DNA of 64,000 nucleotides from Aquatica leii (GCA_035610365.1 CM069436.1:56621505-56685504); one strand, 5' to 3'; positions 13,360-26,199 are shown, counted from the stretch's first letter. Notes: generated from the letters alone by a model not told the origin. Numbers and translations: made by a program.

Positions 13360-14090
13360 AACATGTAAACAGGTTGTTGTTGAGCCCGTAGAACATATAA
13401 ACGCTACGTTCTCTAGCCCGAAGAGCCGTTATATATCCCAGTTTTAGGCGCATCTCTGTATATATGCGTATGTCATCAAAATACGATTGTAGAATCATTA
13501 TTTTTTTATTAAGCGGTATATTGTAAGTTTGATTTAAAAATTAATTTGTGCTTGTCAAATGATGATAAATAACACACTCTACGTTAGTCGTGCAACTTGC
13601 GGCAACGGTTAAATTTAACATTTATTTATAAAAGTTGCCAAAAACAGAGTTACATGCGGAATTTTAAAGAAAATTATTTAATTTGCTGCCGTTTTGAGTA
13701 TGTTTTTTTCAGATAAGAATTTGCTAATACACACAAGTTATAGCTTACCATTTTTAATTATATTTACAAATAAAACAAACTTTGCACCAATCATAAAAAG
13801 AGTTTAATGCTTGAATACAGTTTTTATTTTAAATCTGCAGAAAGTTTATTTGTTACGTCAATATTAAACAAGTTAAATTTAAAAAAAATTATTAGATTTA
13901 AGAGAGTTATCTGCAAAGACTAAACGCAAATGTTAAAATTTCAAATCATTGTCGAATTTTGCTTAATAACTACGTTTAGAGCATGTATAATATTGGCAAC
14001 GCAGTCGGGGTTAACAGCGCGCTAATAACGTCGTGTAGAAAGGCGTTACCGCCCGGGCTCATCGGGCACCTGTTTACATATCGGGCTCAA
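13360..14090. repeat. AGCCCG motif cluster, right block
   Basis: The first part (13360-13505) is a direct repeat of 10889-11045, with long shared stretches such as TTGTTGAGCCCGTAGAA and TCAAAATACGATT. AGCCCG occurs at 13383 and 13415, and the inverted form at 14051 (GCCCGGGCT) and 14082 (CGGGCT). The left block runs mainly in one orientation and the distal right block in the other, as expected for subterminal sites of an inverted-repeat element. Confidence 0.65.
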
Positions 14091-14171
14091 TTGCGTGCAG
14101 TTTATAACTATATATATATATCCTAAATTTTATTAAAAACTTTATACAAACTCTACTTACAAGACTACCAC

Positions 14172-14245
14172 AACTACGATGCGGTCTCAGCGAAAAGTCG
14201 CTTATAACCATAAACAAAAAAACTGCAAAAGCTTAAGATTTTATA
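14172..14245 (+). mobile_element. Penelope-like element 3' end fragment
   Basis: This stretch resembles the 3' part of the Penelope-like element at 50000-50075. Both share ACTACGANGCGGTCT, AAGTCGCTTATAANCATAAAC and GCTTAAGATTTTATA. It is a short, diverged, non-coding scrap inside the foldback-type element. Confidence 0.65.
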
Positions 14246-14879
14246 TTATTGTACTTGTTTTATTATTATTTATTGTTTAAAGCAAGATGCAATATTATTT
14301 CTTTATTTTGGGTTATTTGCATTTTCTCATCTTATTTTTATACGATGTTTTTTTAAAGAGAGGGTCCCGCCCGCGCTTGGAACTGTCTAGTCTACTTTTC
14401 TAATAGTATGGAACAACGATTAAAATTAAAATGTTGACATTTTTTTAGCATGTTTTTATACTTTTATTGAACATTTTTAACCCCAAATAAAAATTTTTAT
14501 ACTTTTCTATTATCCCAATAATTTTTGTTTGCCATTTCGAACTTTACATGGGGTGTAATTATAAATAAAAATTTAAGAAAAAAATTATTTAAAATATAAA
14601 AAAATCATGTTACTTGTGTGCGGTCCATAAACCCCTTCTCAGTTAGAGAGAAAGATGGTTTAGTGTTTAAGAAAACAAATAATGTTTGAAAACATTTTTT
14701 TATAATATGTAAAACCATAGTTCTATTATTTAATAAAAATTCCATTTTTAAATTTTGTCATATATCTTATATTCGAATTTAAAAAAATAACGCAATGTAA
14801 ACGAAGCACAAAAAATGCAAACTACGAATAAATGTTGAGAATTTGTAATGAAAGTTAAGATTGCAGTCCACTAATTACG

Positions 14880-15375
14880 TTCTAATGATGATAATACTTC
14901 CTTTACAAAGAAAATCGGAAAGTTGACTTAAAATTAATCCGGATATAATAAAAATTTTAGGTAATTAAAACAGCAATTTTATATTTGTGCGTGCAGTTTA
15001 AATTTATTATAGCTATTAACGAAACTTTAATTATAAATAACAATTAGAATTTTTTTAATGAAGGGCTATAGAATTCATTTAAAACTTAAGCAGAGAACAC
15101 ATATTTATATACATGAATAAAAAATTCAACAAAAAAAAATTTAAACTTGAGGGTAAAATTTAGATACATTTTTGCAGGTAAGAAATATGTTTTTCCAACG
15201 CTTGAGGCGGTGCTTATGAAAAATGGTTAGTCTCTTTGTAATATCATTGCAAGTAATGTCTACAATGCCAATGTTGCCAAATTTAACTCGCCGTTCTGTT
15301 ATAACGTAAGTTTGGTTGTTTATCTTGCAGGTCGCGCTTAAAAGTGTCCAAAAACTTTTTTGAGGCAGTGTACGT
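14880..15375 (-). repeat. Right terminal inverted repeat of foldback-type element
   Basis: Reverse complement of 10205-10680, ending near GGCAGTGTA at 15364. A basic plus-strand frame starts in the tip (15360-15629) and is not recognised. Confidence 0.8.
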
Positions 15376-15754
15376 GTATTTACATGACGTATATTTGTTC
15401 AGTGCTTTGTATTATTTTTTCCAAAATTGAATATTTTTTTACTAGGTCACGAAACGTTTTAAGTCAGGTGAAATTGGAAAACGTTTTGAAAAAAATTATA
15501 AATGAGCTAGAGAAAGAGCAAAAGCTGGGTGTAAAGGTAGAGTTATCGGATGAAAATAAAAGTGGAGTAGAGAGGAAAACGATTGAAGTAAATATACACA
15601 GTACTGATTCACAATTATCAGCAAAATGACAATAGTAACAAATTGCAAAAACCGGTTAAAGATGATTATCGAAGTTATATAGGAAATCAAGAAGCTCTAT
15701 AGATAAACAAAAATTTAGTAAATCACAATTTCTTTAATAATTTCAAAGTCTAGA

Positions 15755-16775
15755 AAGAAGATACTTATTCTACCAGCTGTAAGTGAGGTAATACGAGCCG
15801 TGTTGCACAATCTAGCTTTCCATATTATAAAAAGTATTTTATTGAGTAATAATACTGTACGAAAAAAGATTGACAAAATTGCTCAGTTTGTAGAAAACTT
15901 TTTATGTGACTACTTAAAAACATCTACATTCTCTATACAGCTTGACGACTTAACATTAATAAACGAACCTTTACTTTTAGGTAATGAGAGATTTGTAGAA
16001 AAACACAACTTTTCCCAAGAATTGTTATTTGGTAGATGTTTGAAAACCTGAGACGAAAAGTAAAACATTATTTACTGATCTGAAAAAAAAATTGATGTAA
16101 AAGCAATACTCTTGACTAATATCATCTCCGTTGCTACTGACAGTGATTCGGCAATGATAGGACGACACCGAGTCAGTACATTGTGTCATTCATCGACATC
16201 ATTTGATCGCACAAAACTTTAGTAAACGTTTGCATAAATCACTACATTATGACATTAGAGCAGTAAATAAAATCGAAAGGAATGCCTCAAATGAGAGATT
16301 ATTTGCTCAACTCTGTTTGGAAAATGATGATGGTTACAATGGTTTACTACTTAACACAAAAGTGCGTTGGTTATCTAAAAGTACTTATATTTTTGGATCG
16401 CTTTAATTTGCACTTTGATTCAGTGTTGGAATTCCTCGAGAGTTAAGACAATGATTTCAGGCGCAATTTAATAATCTTAAAATAAAGTTTGTTTATATAA
16501 CTGATTTATTTGCCAAGTTTAACGATACTAAATTAAAACTACAAGGTCACACATTAAATTTAATTAAAGCCAAAAGTGTAATATCTGCGTTTGTTACAAA
16601 ACTTTGCTGTACAAACAAAACTTACGAAGAGAAAAATTGTTTCAGTTTCCAAATCTTAGAAAATTGCAAAACAGAGATGAAGATTTCTTTGTTTATTGTC
16701 AACACTTAACCGCGCTTCGTTCGGACCTTAACCAAAGATTGAAAGACATTCTTCACTTGGATATTTCCGACTAGA
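15755..16775 (+). pseudogene. hAT transposase, ZBED5-like lineage, decayed
   Basis: Consecutive blocks of the catalytic and dimerisation regions appear in shifted frames. 15800-16051 carries a DKIAQFVENFL-like helix and FSIQLDDLTL, where the family has its first catalytic Asp. Near 16110-16165 the block IISVATDSDSAMIGRH matches the second conserved Asp region. 16203-16406 carries SLHYDIRAVNKIERNAS and LLLNTKVRWLSK, a hallmark of this lineage. 16470-16605 holds FVYITDLFAKFNDTKLKLQG and 16620-16770 an FPNL...VYCQHLTALRSDL region. The BED finger and the 5' end were not found. At least four frameshifts or stops break the frame. The terminal repeat at 17276-17291 probably closes this copy. Confidence 0.8.
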
Positions 16776-17275
16776 TGTCTTTTTTTGCCAGTACTCAGAC
16801 TCAAAGCTATATCAATACAGCAGCAACGTATTGAATTATTCAAAAATGCGCTGGAAACATTTTTTAAACAAGGATACGACAACTTGTAGTTACGAAAACA
16901 GATTACAATTTTATATCTAGCGTCATGAGTTATTGTACAAAAGCTGTCGATTGCTTTTCCGTTTTTCTATTTGGTAAAACGTCAATTTGGTGTGATGTGG
17001 AGATTTGCGGTTGCTACTAACAAACATTGAGCTAGACGTAAATACACTCATCTCATCAGGCTTATCAAAGTCATTAAAAATGTTTTTTCTGTATTTTAAA
17101 ACAAATGTTATAATTTCAATAAATACTTCTTCAACAAAATGTTTAATTTATATTTTATTTTTATGTCACCATCAAAGTTAAACTTGTAATTTTGCTACTA
17201 TGTATTTATGTAGTTCTTTCACTGAAGTGTCCATGAACAAGTTTTGACTATGAAAAGTGGTTCGTGGGTCAAATG
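16776..17275. other. 3' region of the hAT element
   Basis: Decayed tail between the transposase remnant and the 3' terminal repeat. A minus-strand frame reading across this boundary (17269-17460) has no recognisable features. Confidence 0.4.
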
Positions 17276-17291
17276 AGTTTGGGAATCACTG
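17276..17291 (-). repeat. hAT 3' terminal inverted repeat
   Basis: The complement reads CAGTGATTCCCAAACT, one base from the very common hAT end CAGTGGTTCCCAAACT. It is placed correctly downstream of the hAT transposase remnant. The matching 5' end was not found. Confidence 0.7.
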
Positions 17292-18720
17292 CTCCGGCGG
17301 ATGAACAAATTTTTACGTGAATGCAATCAATTACATCTAGCTTGTATTTTTTCTTAATTTTTGGGCACAGCAGCATACTCGTAAACGTAAATTGACAAAA
17401 TAGTACAATACTTCTGCATTTGATCTGCTTTCCGAAGATTTGTTCTGTATCACACAACAATATCTGTAGCCAGAAAAAACAAAGTATTAAATATTCATTT
17501 TATTAAAAGCATTAAATCTAATAATTTCAATTGTTTCGTTTTTGTTTAGCAAGACATACTAATGGTCTGTTAAATTTTGGTTTACTTCTAGCCATTAAGC
17601 TTCGTTTAATATATATTACCTTGATATAAAATGATTCTATTTCAACTTTATTTCATTGATAATTTTCATTTTTAAGGTTGTTATAACGACGTAACTTCTA
17701 AACAGTAATAAAATAGTAATATAATAAATAAAAAAATTATGCAATTTTATTATGTAATTATTTATCTAAAAGTATAAATGATATGAAAATTTGTAAATTC
17801 TATAATACGTACAATAGGAACAATACAAAATGCTAACAATTAAAACAACTAGTAAATAACATATTAATTGAATTATTGCATCACAGAAAACATAACTTAG
17901 AAAATGCACTCTTACAGCATTGTTTTCTAACATAAAACATGCAAGTTGTAAAAACGTTACAACAAACAGATATAATAAACATTTATTAGTCTATTAATAT
18001 AGGAATTAGTTTGTTGCAAGAAAGTCGTCCATTCTTCAAAATAAATTTTCAAATTAAATTAGTTTAGTTTATTTGCATTGTTTTTAAATTATTAAATTTA
18101 ATGATAAACAATATAAAGACCTTACTTGGGATAAAATAAAAAAATGAACGTGTTAATACATATCAAAAAATTAAATATATGTTTAAAAAAATGAAATAGA
18201 TACATTTTTGTTATAAAAACAATTCTAAAATAAAAAATTAAGAAAAAGAACAACTACTAGACAAAATGGGATTTACAAAAGCAGAAAAACTGTTTAAAGT
18301 GTCAGTATTTAAACAGCTTTTATTAAAATCAATATTTTTTGTTAATTTAATGTAAAATTTTCTATCACTTTGTTGTATAAAGAGTAAAAATTGATAATTT
18401 TTATTTATTGTTGTAGAGGGTAGTGAAAGTGTTAAAAGTTTGTTGAGGAAACAAAAATTAATTTTTTATTTTTAAGTTATAAAAAGTTTTAAAAATGTTA
18501 CATAGCAATTTTTATTTGCATAAAATTTTGAGTTTAAAATGCTTTAATATATATTAGAAAAAAAGGCTTTGAAAAATGATATATTTTTTATTTTCAATTT
18601 GAGGATAAACATCCAAGTCAATGAATATAAAGAATTCATTTTTATTTGCTTAAAAGAAATAGTAGTATGAGTACTAAGTATTACACATTAGACAATTTTT
18701 ATTTAAATTTTTTTTTATCT
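17292..18720. other. AT-rich non-coding DNA
   Basis: No gene or repeat structure recognised. Very AT-rich with many homopolymer runs. Confidence 0.5.
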
Positions 18721-18724
18721 TACC

Positions 18725-19265
18725 CACTTCGAAGTGATATGTACACGTTTGTATTGAGTTTTTAACATGTTATAATTTTATTGAAATTTTTCTAACTAAC
18801 TCAACTAACTCTTATACTGCGCCTCGATATTACTTTCCCCTTTAGTAACTCAGTAAAAACTGTTATTTTTGACCTAGATTATATTTGCAATTCATTTTAA
18901 GTTATAAATTAAATATTTAATAAACTGTAAATGTTAGAATTTTTTTTTTATTTGAATAAATTGTTAGAAAGAATTATCTCTATAATAAACTGTAAAAAAA
19001 TCGAATAATTCAGATACGTACAAACTATATAAAACATGTTAAAATGGCAGATACACCCACTTCCGGTTTCTTTATCAGAACCATCTGACAGAACCGATAG
19101 AATATAAAAAGCCAGCTTCATACCAAATTTCAAGTTACTGGGACTTTTGGTTTGAGAATTATCGTGGGTAAACGTTAAACACACGACTACAATTTTTTTT
19201 GTCAAAAATACAATTCTTTAATCTAGGGACCTTAAAACGTAAAATTCTTTATTGGAAAGTAGAAA
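18725..19265 (+). repeat. Dispersed repeat family R, copy 1
   Basis: Same family and orientation as 32178-32840, and inverted relative to 31429-32150. Shared strings include GAAGTGATATGTACACGTTT, CACTTCCGGTTTCTTTATCA, AAGTTACT, TTTTTTGTCAAAAATAC and ACCTTAAAACGTAAAATTC. The 5' hairpin end is missing, so this copy is truncated. No protein frame is supported. Confidence 0.85.
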
Positions 19266-19960
19266 AATAACGTAACAAGAAAAATTTAAGAACTTGTTCT
19301 TCTTCTTAAAACTATATAGTAAAAGTTTACCTTGACAAAAGAATCTCAGCTAACACAAAATAGGTTTAATTTATTATTATTCTTGTTGCCTGTTTTGATT
19401 TATTTTATCTTATCTTATAACCAACCAGATGGATATTTGTTTGCCACGAGTAAGAACAACTATATATTAAAGATTCGTTTTTTAAAACTGTACAAATCTT
19501 GTTTAAAAGCTGTTTAGAAGCATACATAAACGCACAATAATAATATTGAAAAGCTATTCGTTAGATTTGATTAATATACTGTAAAGGTAAAAATTTTACC
19601 CAATCACCGCTTAAAAGTAACCTAGGCATAAAAAAATTGTTTGTTTATATATTTTTTCTTGTCATTTTGCTTTAAATTTATTTTTATTAAATTGGTCTTT
19701 ATTCTAACGTTGTTATTTAAAAATAACGTATGTTCTATGTATAAACATTTTATATTAACCTCAAAAACAAATATTACTTTGTATTCATTATTTATTGCAT
19801 CATTTACGTTATGTATTTTTTAGCTTTAGTAAATTAAAGAAAACTATCCCTTCCAAAATATTATTAAACATATTGTGGAGTTCTTTGATAAACAAAACAT
19901 TATTGTGTATAAAATTTTTGTTTACTCGTAGAGTTGCTTATGTCATTAGTCGTAAATTGA
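19266..19960. other. AT-rich non-coding DNA
   Basis: Short hydrophobic frames (19332-19517, 19641-19823) are T-rich low-complexity sequence. Nothing is recognised. Confidence 0.45.
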
Positions 19961-19980
19961 TCCACTTGATTTTATTCTTT

Positions 19981-20035
19981 GGCCTGATGAAGTGCTCGCT
20001 TGTAGCACAAAACGTTGCTACAAAAATAGATTAAA
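19981..20035 (+). ncRNA. Hammerhead-ribozyme-like core
   Basis: CTGATGA at 19984-19990 is followed by a perfect 5-bp stem (GTGCT 19992-19996, AGCAC 20004-20008) with a 7-nt loop, then AAAACG where GAAAC is expected. This matches the CUGANGA/stem II/GAAA core apart from the first G of GAAA. Penelope-like elements commonly carry such motifs in their terminal repeats, and the motif at 49879-49910 has the same layout. The cleavage-site strand was not located, so this is at best an inactive relic. Confidence 0.35.
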
Positions 20036-20059
20036 ATGGTTTTGCATTCCCCTCCTAAA

Positions 20060-22540
20060 CGAAGAAGTCTAAATTAATTAGTAAAAATTTATAAAGTTTA
20101 TACGATTAATAAAAATCTTTACTGTTATTAACTTCTTAAATAAAAAGTCCTAGTGTTAGGTTTAATAAAACAAAAAGTTCATATGAATAACATCTTACGA
20201 AGTGCTATCCGTGTAGAAAGTTAATAATAAATGCATTTTCTGATTGATGTATATCGGATTAGAACATTGTCAGGATGTTGACTAATTAACTTAGAAAATG
20301 TAATAACGTGGTGGACTAAACTGCAAAGTTTGTTGTTTATCCAATACTTTAAAACTGACATTGGGTTTGTTACTAACATTGTTTCGTTACATTTAAATTG
20401 AGCTGTTTTATAAAGACAATTAAATTAGATTAAATCCTCTTTCGGGTAGTTGTATCAGTTAATCATAATGGAAATAACTTTCTATTCTAATTTTGTTTTA
20501 CTCACATACTTACAAAATACTTTAATACAAGAATTACTCAACAAAACCAACACTTAATCTTTAGTGCCATCTAATGTTTACAATTTAATTTACTGGGTAT
20601 TTTTTAAGTTCAAAAATTAATTATTAATTATTTAAGTTTGTAAAAATGATTTATTTGTTAAATGACAAACTAAACTTGTAGAAGTTTGTTTAATTTAATT
20701 AAACGCAAAAGCAACCTATTTCTCTAAATTTTGAAATTAATTAATAATAATTTTTACTACAAAGTTTAAAAGTCAAAGAGAATTTAGCTTGTAGTAATTG
20801 TCAAAATTAAATATGAATAAGAGTTTTTTGTAAGTTTGGTAGAATATTGAACGTTTGAAGGTTAACGCTTAATGAGATTATTAACCTGCAACACATTGAT
20901 TTGCACCAGAATAGACAAACAAATAATTTTCAATCAATTTTGGTTAACGTCTCAGTTATAAAATTAATATTAACAAAGCTGGTTGCTTATTCTTATTTTA
21001 TATATTACTTTTACGGTGTACGTATATATATTGGTTGATCTTGTATTACTTGAAAAATGATTGATTGCACTATTAGAGTGGAGTAGTTTTGTTTCTTGTT
21101 ATATACTGTTTTTGTTATTATATTTCTAATGTTTAATAATAAAAATAAAAACTCAAAAATGATACCCTAAAAAACATATTTTCTACAGTTCTAATATTGT
21201 ACTATATTTTTAAATAGTTTAATAAAAATCTAGGATGCCAACCGTGTTCTACCTGTATCACTTACGCTTTTTATATTACATTAGTAAATATTTTTTTGAA
21301 AAATTGTACTAACATATTCTATAAGGACTTTTCAAAACTTATTTTCCACTTGACCTATCAATTGAGCAACAACATTGCTGTAGGTTGGTAGTGTTACTCA
21401 GTGTTACCGTTTAGTAACATTCGCTTTTGACATTCTCGTTTTACGTTTTGTTTACATCGATTTTAGTTGTTTTCCTTATTTTTTATTTTTATATTTTAAA
21501 ACAATTATCATAGGTATTCAGCACTATTTGTGTTTTCTCTGAGTAAGTACTGAATAGCAGCGGTAATTTTGAGGTTGTGTAAGTTTATATTAAGGCCTGG
21601 ATTTAGTAAAGTGAGAAGTATCTTAAAACAAGAAGAGAAATCAAATACTCCATTACTACAGTGAAATTATGAAACTTCTTTTTATATTAACTCGTCACTA
21701 TACAACAACAGATGGTACTGTTGTAAGACTGATAAGAAAGCATGTAGACCAAACTTTTTATGATTTCTGTGATGATAATGTTTTAACCAAGCTCACGCAA
21801 ATTAATAGTAGAAAATTAATTAGCGTTAACCAAAATTATAAAAAATATAATATCAGGTACTGTATTTAGCTTTGCTTCGCAATGAAATTAATTCTCGATT
21901 ACTGTTTTGGAAAAGACTGATTAATTGCAATTTAAATACGTTCCAGCATTCAAAAACTTACCAGTAAATTAGAAGATGAAATTTAAGTTTCATGTTTAGT
22001 AAAGAAGTTTAGTAAATATTCATTAATTACTTATTAATATTTTGTGATAACTTATACAGGGTGTCGCAAAAGCCCTATGTGAGCAAAATTTAGGTAATTA
22101 CATTTTTTTGTAAATTTAAAGATACGGCGTTCTAATCAAATTAATCAAGTTATAGCAACTAAAAATAAATACAAAATAACGTTATCACATAATACACAGT
22201 TAATTTAAGTTATTCTAAAAACGAACATGCTTTCCAAGTTAATTCTGGACGATTATGTGTTTACAGATTTTTAAATGATGTAACGTTACATAAGTCAGTT
22301 AAAATACTTGAATAAATAAATAACTCTGCAAAAATAAAGCTAAATATGCAAAACAACTATTTGTAGGGTACAATGATAAAATGTTTACTCTAAAAAAACG
22401 TATTGCAAAAATGCTGCTAAAAAATTCATGCGAACGTTATTGTTCACGTATAGAAACAATCCTGAGAAGACAACTGATAACGTAAACCGAAATTTGATCT
22501 AAAACAAGTGTAATTAAGTGGCGAATTTAATTAACAACAA
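20060..22540. other. AT-rich non-coding DNA
   Basis: No gene recognised. A CAGGGTGTCGCAAAAG string at 22059-22074 resembles a mariner/Tc1-type end but stands alone. The 66-codon frame at 21669-21869 is unassigned. The GC-richer stretch 22540-22760 is probably the untranslated leader of the following gypsy element. Confidence 0.45.
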
Positions 22541-22917
22541 CTAACAAGCCAAGGGTAACCAGTAAACCACCGAAGGTGCATCGAGCATAAATTCCAAACA
22601 GCCCAAAGGCAACGCAAGGGAACCACCGCAGGTAAATCGGGCAGCAGTCCCAGGCAACACAGCGGCATCCTAGTTTGATCCGAGTGACCATTCAAAACTG
22701 CATCGCGCATAGATTGAAGATCGCCGGAAACAACAAGGTAGGCACAAGTAACTCACATTGTTAATCGCTAACAGATAAGGCAATTCCTTAGACGATTTTA
22801 GTTCAATTTTCCATTACTTGGAAATTGCATTTGCAAAAAATTAATTAAGACAAAAAAACTTTTACAAACTGAACGATTTAGTTAATTCACTAGATTCGTT
22901 AACTTTACAAACAAAAA

Positions 22918-23760
22918 TGACAAACCCAACCATAAATTACCAACTTTTCAAAATTGAGTTAGATTCAATTCCTTTATGTGAAAGAAAAGAAACCCAAATA
23001 AACGCTTTTTGTACGGCATGCCATAATGTTGATACTCTATATAAAGAAGTTCAAACACTGATTAGAGCAGAAAGATAGGGTTTTTAAAATTTTATCACCT
23101 TGTTATGATTTAAGTCATTGACCATTACTTAGAAACGCGATAATTTAACATTTTTCGGACTCGCGAAATCTAGAACAACTTACAGTAGAATTTAAGAATA
23201 TTATTAAAGGGGAAAATTTAGTCGAATACGAACACAGAATTAGATTGTCATTAGGAAAATTAACAGCAAAATTAAATTTGTCAGATTTAACTCATAAACC
23301 ACTCCGACAAGAAATTTTAATAAATAACGCATTAGATCGTTATTTGGTTACCATCTCTAATCAAATAACCATGAAAATTCGTGCTAGAAAACCAACAACT
23401 ATTGAACAGGCAATTGCATATGCTCAAGATGAAGTAAACTTTCCCCAAAGATCAGAACAGCATTTACAATTTTCTAATACAAAAACAAAAAATTTTTCAA
23501 AACCATTTATTTAATCCATTTCCAAAAAATTCTTTTAATTTTCAATCTCCACAACCAAGCCCATCTAAGCCAATTGTACACAATTCTTAATTTTTATTCA
23601 AATCTTCAAAGAAAAATGTTTCCCAATCAAAATTTTAATTTCCCGAAACCGACACCAATGTCAGGAATTTCTAGTAGCAAAACTATTTTTAAGAAACTGA
23701 CCCTGAATCAGTTAATTATAACAAAGAAACTAATCAATATTATGCCCCTATTGATATAAA
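22918..23760 (+). pseudogene. Gag remnant of errantivirus-like element
   Basis: A start at 22918 opens a frame with MTNPTINYQLFKIELDSIP and stops within about 55 codons. The best-preserved part is 23245-23514, a capsid-like region with SLGKLTAKLNLSDLTH and KIRARKPTTIEQAIAYAQDE, typical of insect gypsy gag. The following asparagine-, phenylalanine- and proline-rich stretch (23520-23760) resembles the low-complexity C-terminal gag tail of such elements. No CCHC knuckle is visible, as is usual for this group. Confidence 0.65.
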
Positions 23761-23889
23761 CCTAAATAAACTTAATCAAAACGATTTTAAACAAACCGAC
23801 GGTGTAGTCGAACAAACAGAAACAAACAATAATTTCAAATCAAATTTTTTCAAGGCTTGCTCAACAACAGAATTCAGATGATAGATAGT

Positions 23890-26175
23890 TTACCCTACAT
23901 TAAATTAAAAAACCCACCATTAAACATATTAAATGACATTGGCAGCGAAATTAATAATATCGACCCCAGAATAATTTCAACATTTTATCCCATTTCAATT
24001 TAACCCATAAATTTGAAACTAACCACAGCCAATGGAATAAGTAGAATAAAAAACTTAGCAACAATAACTTGTTTTGACAAATTTAAAACAGCCGGAAATT
24101 TAAAATTCATTGTTTTAAACTTTCAAGAATATTTTGATGCATTAATAGGTATACGCGATTTGAAAAAACTAAAATTCAACAATGATTTGAAAAATAATTC
24201 ATTGACACGCATAGATAATATTAATTTTCCACTTTACTATAAAAAAACCTATTAAAATAAAAGTACAACCTCGCACTAAACAAATTTATACAATACCTTA
24301 TACAAAACCAAATCAAGATGTTTTTATACCCAACAACATCTTAACGAAATAAAAATTGAAGAAGGACAAAATTTTTAACGGGAATATTAACGTAGTAATT
24401 AAAAATGCAACGGATTACAAACAAGAATACGGCACAGTTAAAAATTTAAACAACCGAATTAGGATGGACCATTTAAATCAAGAAGAAAGACGAATGATAA
24501 TAAAACATACAAAAAATACATCGAGATATTCAAAACACCAGAAGAAAAATTGACAGCAACAAATTTTAGTAAACATAAAATAAATAGGAAAGATGAAGAA
24601 CCGGTATTCCTGAGGTCATACCGAACATCTTTTACAACAAAGGAAAAAATTAAACAATATATTAAAGAGATGTTAGACGACGGAATAATCCAACCGAGTA
24701 TCTCTCCTTGGAGATTTTCCGTACACTTAGTAAATAAGAAAACAGATGCTTCCGGAATTAAAAAAAACTAGAATGGTAATCGACTACCGACAATTAAACA
24801 CTAAAACGATAGATGACCGCTTCCCGCTACCAAATATTGAAGACTTTTTAGACAAACTTGGACGCGCACAATATTTTAGCGTATTAGACTTATCATCTGG
24901 ATACCACCAAATCAAAATGAAAGAAAAATCAAAACAAAAAACAGCATTTAACACGGAATTTGGACATTACAAACTTAATAGAATGCCGTTTGGACTGAAA
25001 AACGCTTCAGCGACGTTTCAGCGCATGATGAACAACGTATTAAAAGAATTAATTAACACACATTGTCTTGTTTAGTTAGATGATATAATTATTTTTTCTC
25101 CAAATTTAGAAGAACATCGAAAATCATTGGAAAAAGTATTTCAAAGATTAAAACTACACCATTTAAAATCACAAATGGATAAATGCGAATTTTGCAAAAA
25201 AAAGACGAAATTTCTAGGACACCGAATTACAAAAGACGGAATTGAACTTAACCTTAAAAAGATAGAATCAATTAAGAATTACCCTTTACTACGTACTCAA
25301 AAGGAAATTAAAGGATTCCTCGGACTTCTCGGATGTTACCGAAAATTTATCAAAGAATTTATTAAAACTATTAATAAATTAAAAATACTTTTGGTGAACG
25401 ACCCGATTTTAAAGTATCCCGACATGAACAAGAAATTTACTTTGACAACAGACGCGTCTAACGAAGCAGTAAGAGCCGTGCTAAGCCAAAAACATCACTC
25501 AGTATCTTATGCATCACGAACCCTAAACGACGCCGAGAAAAACTACAGTACCAACGAAAAGGAATTGTTAGCAATCGTATGGGCTACCAAACACTTTAGG
25601 CCTTATTTATACAGAAATAAATTTACTATAGAAACCGATCATAAACCTCTTACGTGGTTATTCTTATTGAAAGACGCAAATTCTAAATTAACACGATGGA
25701 AGCTTAGACTCATGGAATATAATTACGAAATCAAGTATAGAAAAAGAAAGGAAAATTTCGTAGCTGATGCTTTATCAAGACCCCCGAAAGAAATTTTCTT
25801 TAATAACATAGATTTTGACACGCTAATATCATATGGAAACGGACCCACTAAAGAAGACTTAGCAGAATTAGACAAAATATTAGAAAACTTATCTCAATCA
25901 GAAGAAGAAAACGAGACCGCAACAATGCACACGTCAAGAGGCAAAGTGCAAGTAAACATCCCATTTAAAGCAACCATTTTAAACGTAGCGAAAAACCAAA
26001 TTAGATTCAATACTCACAATAGTAGCCCCGAAGTAATTATAAAACATATAAATTTATTTGGAAATACAAAAACACAAATTTATTGTAACTTCCCCTTTGG
26101 ATTCAATGAATCCGAAATTTTGAAAACACAAGTATTTATTTTTAAAATCATAGAATGGAAAGAGAAATCCTGAAA
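23890..26175 (+). pseudogene. Pol remnant: protease, RT and RNase H (errantivirus-like)
   Basis: A protease-like block lies at 23890-24255. Its DTG triad reads D-I-G (23935-23943), and it ends with an EYFDALIGIRDLKKL-like piece. RT follows (24550-25075 plus 25076 onward) with VIDYRQLN, FSVLDLSSGYHQIKM and MPFGLKNASATFQRMM. The YxDD tyrosine codon has become TAG (25073-25075), so the catalytic box reads stop-L-D-D. From 25127 a long open frame gives the RT thumb ([28 protein letters not shown]) and RNase H with the acids in TTDASN, KELLAIV, ETDHKPL and VADALSRP. One frame change separates 24771 from 24746. Protease and RT are both broken. Confidence 0.85.
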
Positions 26176-26199
26176 ATAATGAGAGAAAATTTTAACGAC

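Larger units (their letters stand above)
10200..15385. mobile_element. Large foldback-type element with ~0.5-kb terminal inverted repeats
   Basis: The left end (about 10205-10680) is the reverse complement of the right end (about 14880-15375) at roughly 75-80% identity. Shared landmarks, in inverted order, are TACTGCC/GGCAGTG at the tips, AAAAAAGTTTTTGG, CAACCAAACTTACGTT, AACATTGGCATT, CATAAGCACCGC and TATATCCGGATTAA. The inside (about 4.2 kb) has no transposase frame. It contains AGCCCG-rich direct repeats, a dispersed repeat (12150-12920) and a Penelope 3' scrap (14172-14245), so it has been invaded since. This is either a long-TIR non-autonomous DNA transposon or a foldback element. The superfamily is unknown, and the exact tips and target duplication were not resolved. 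Confidence 0.75.

Noticed and set aside
15360-15629. Charged 89-codon frame next to the foldback-type element
   Set aside because: Starts inside the inverted repeat and matches nothing; not supportable as a gene.
22059-22074. CAGGGTGTCGCAAAAG resembling a mariner/Tc1 terminal repeat
   Set aside because: No partner repeat or transposase nearby. A 16-bp match is not enough.
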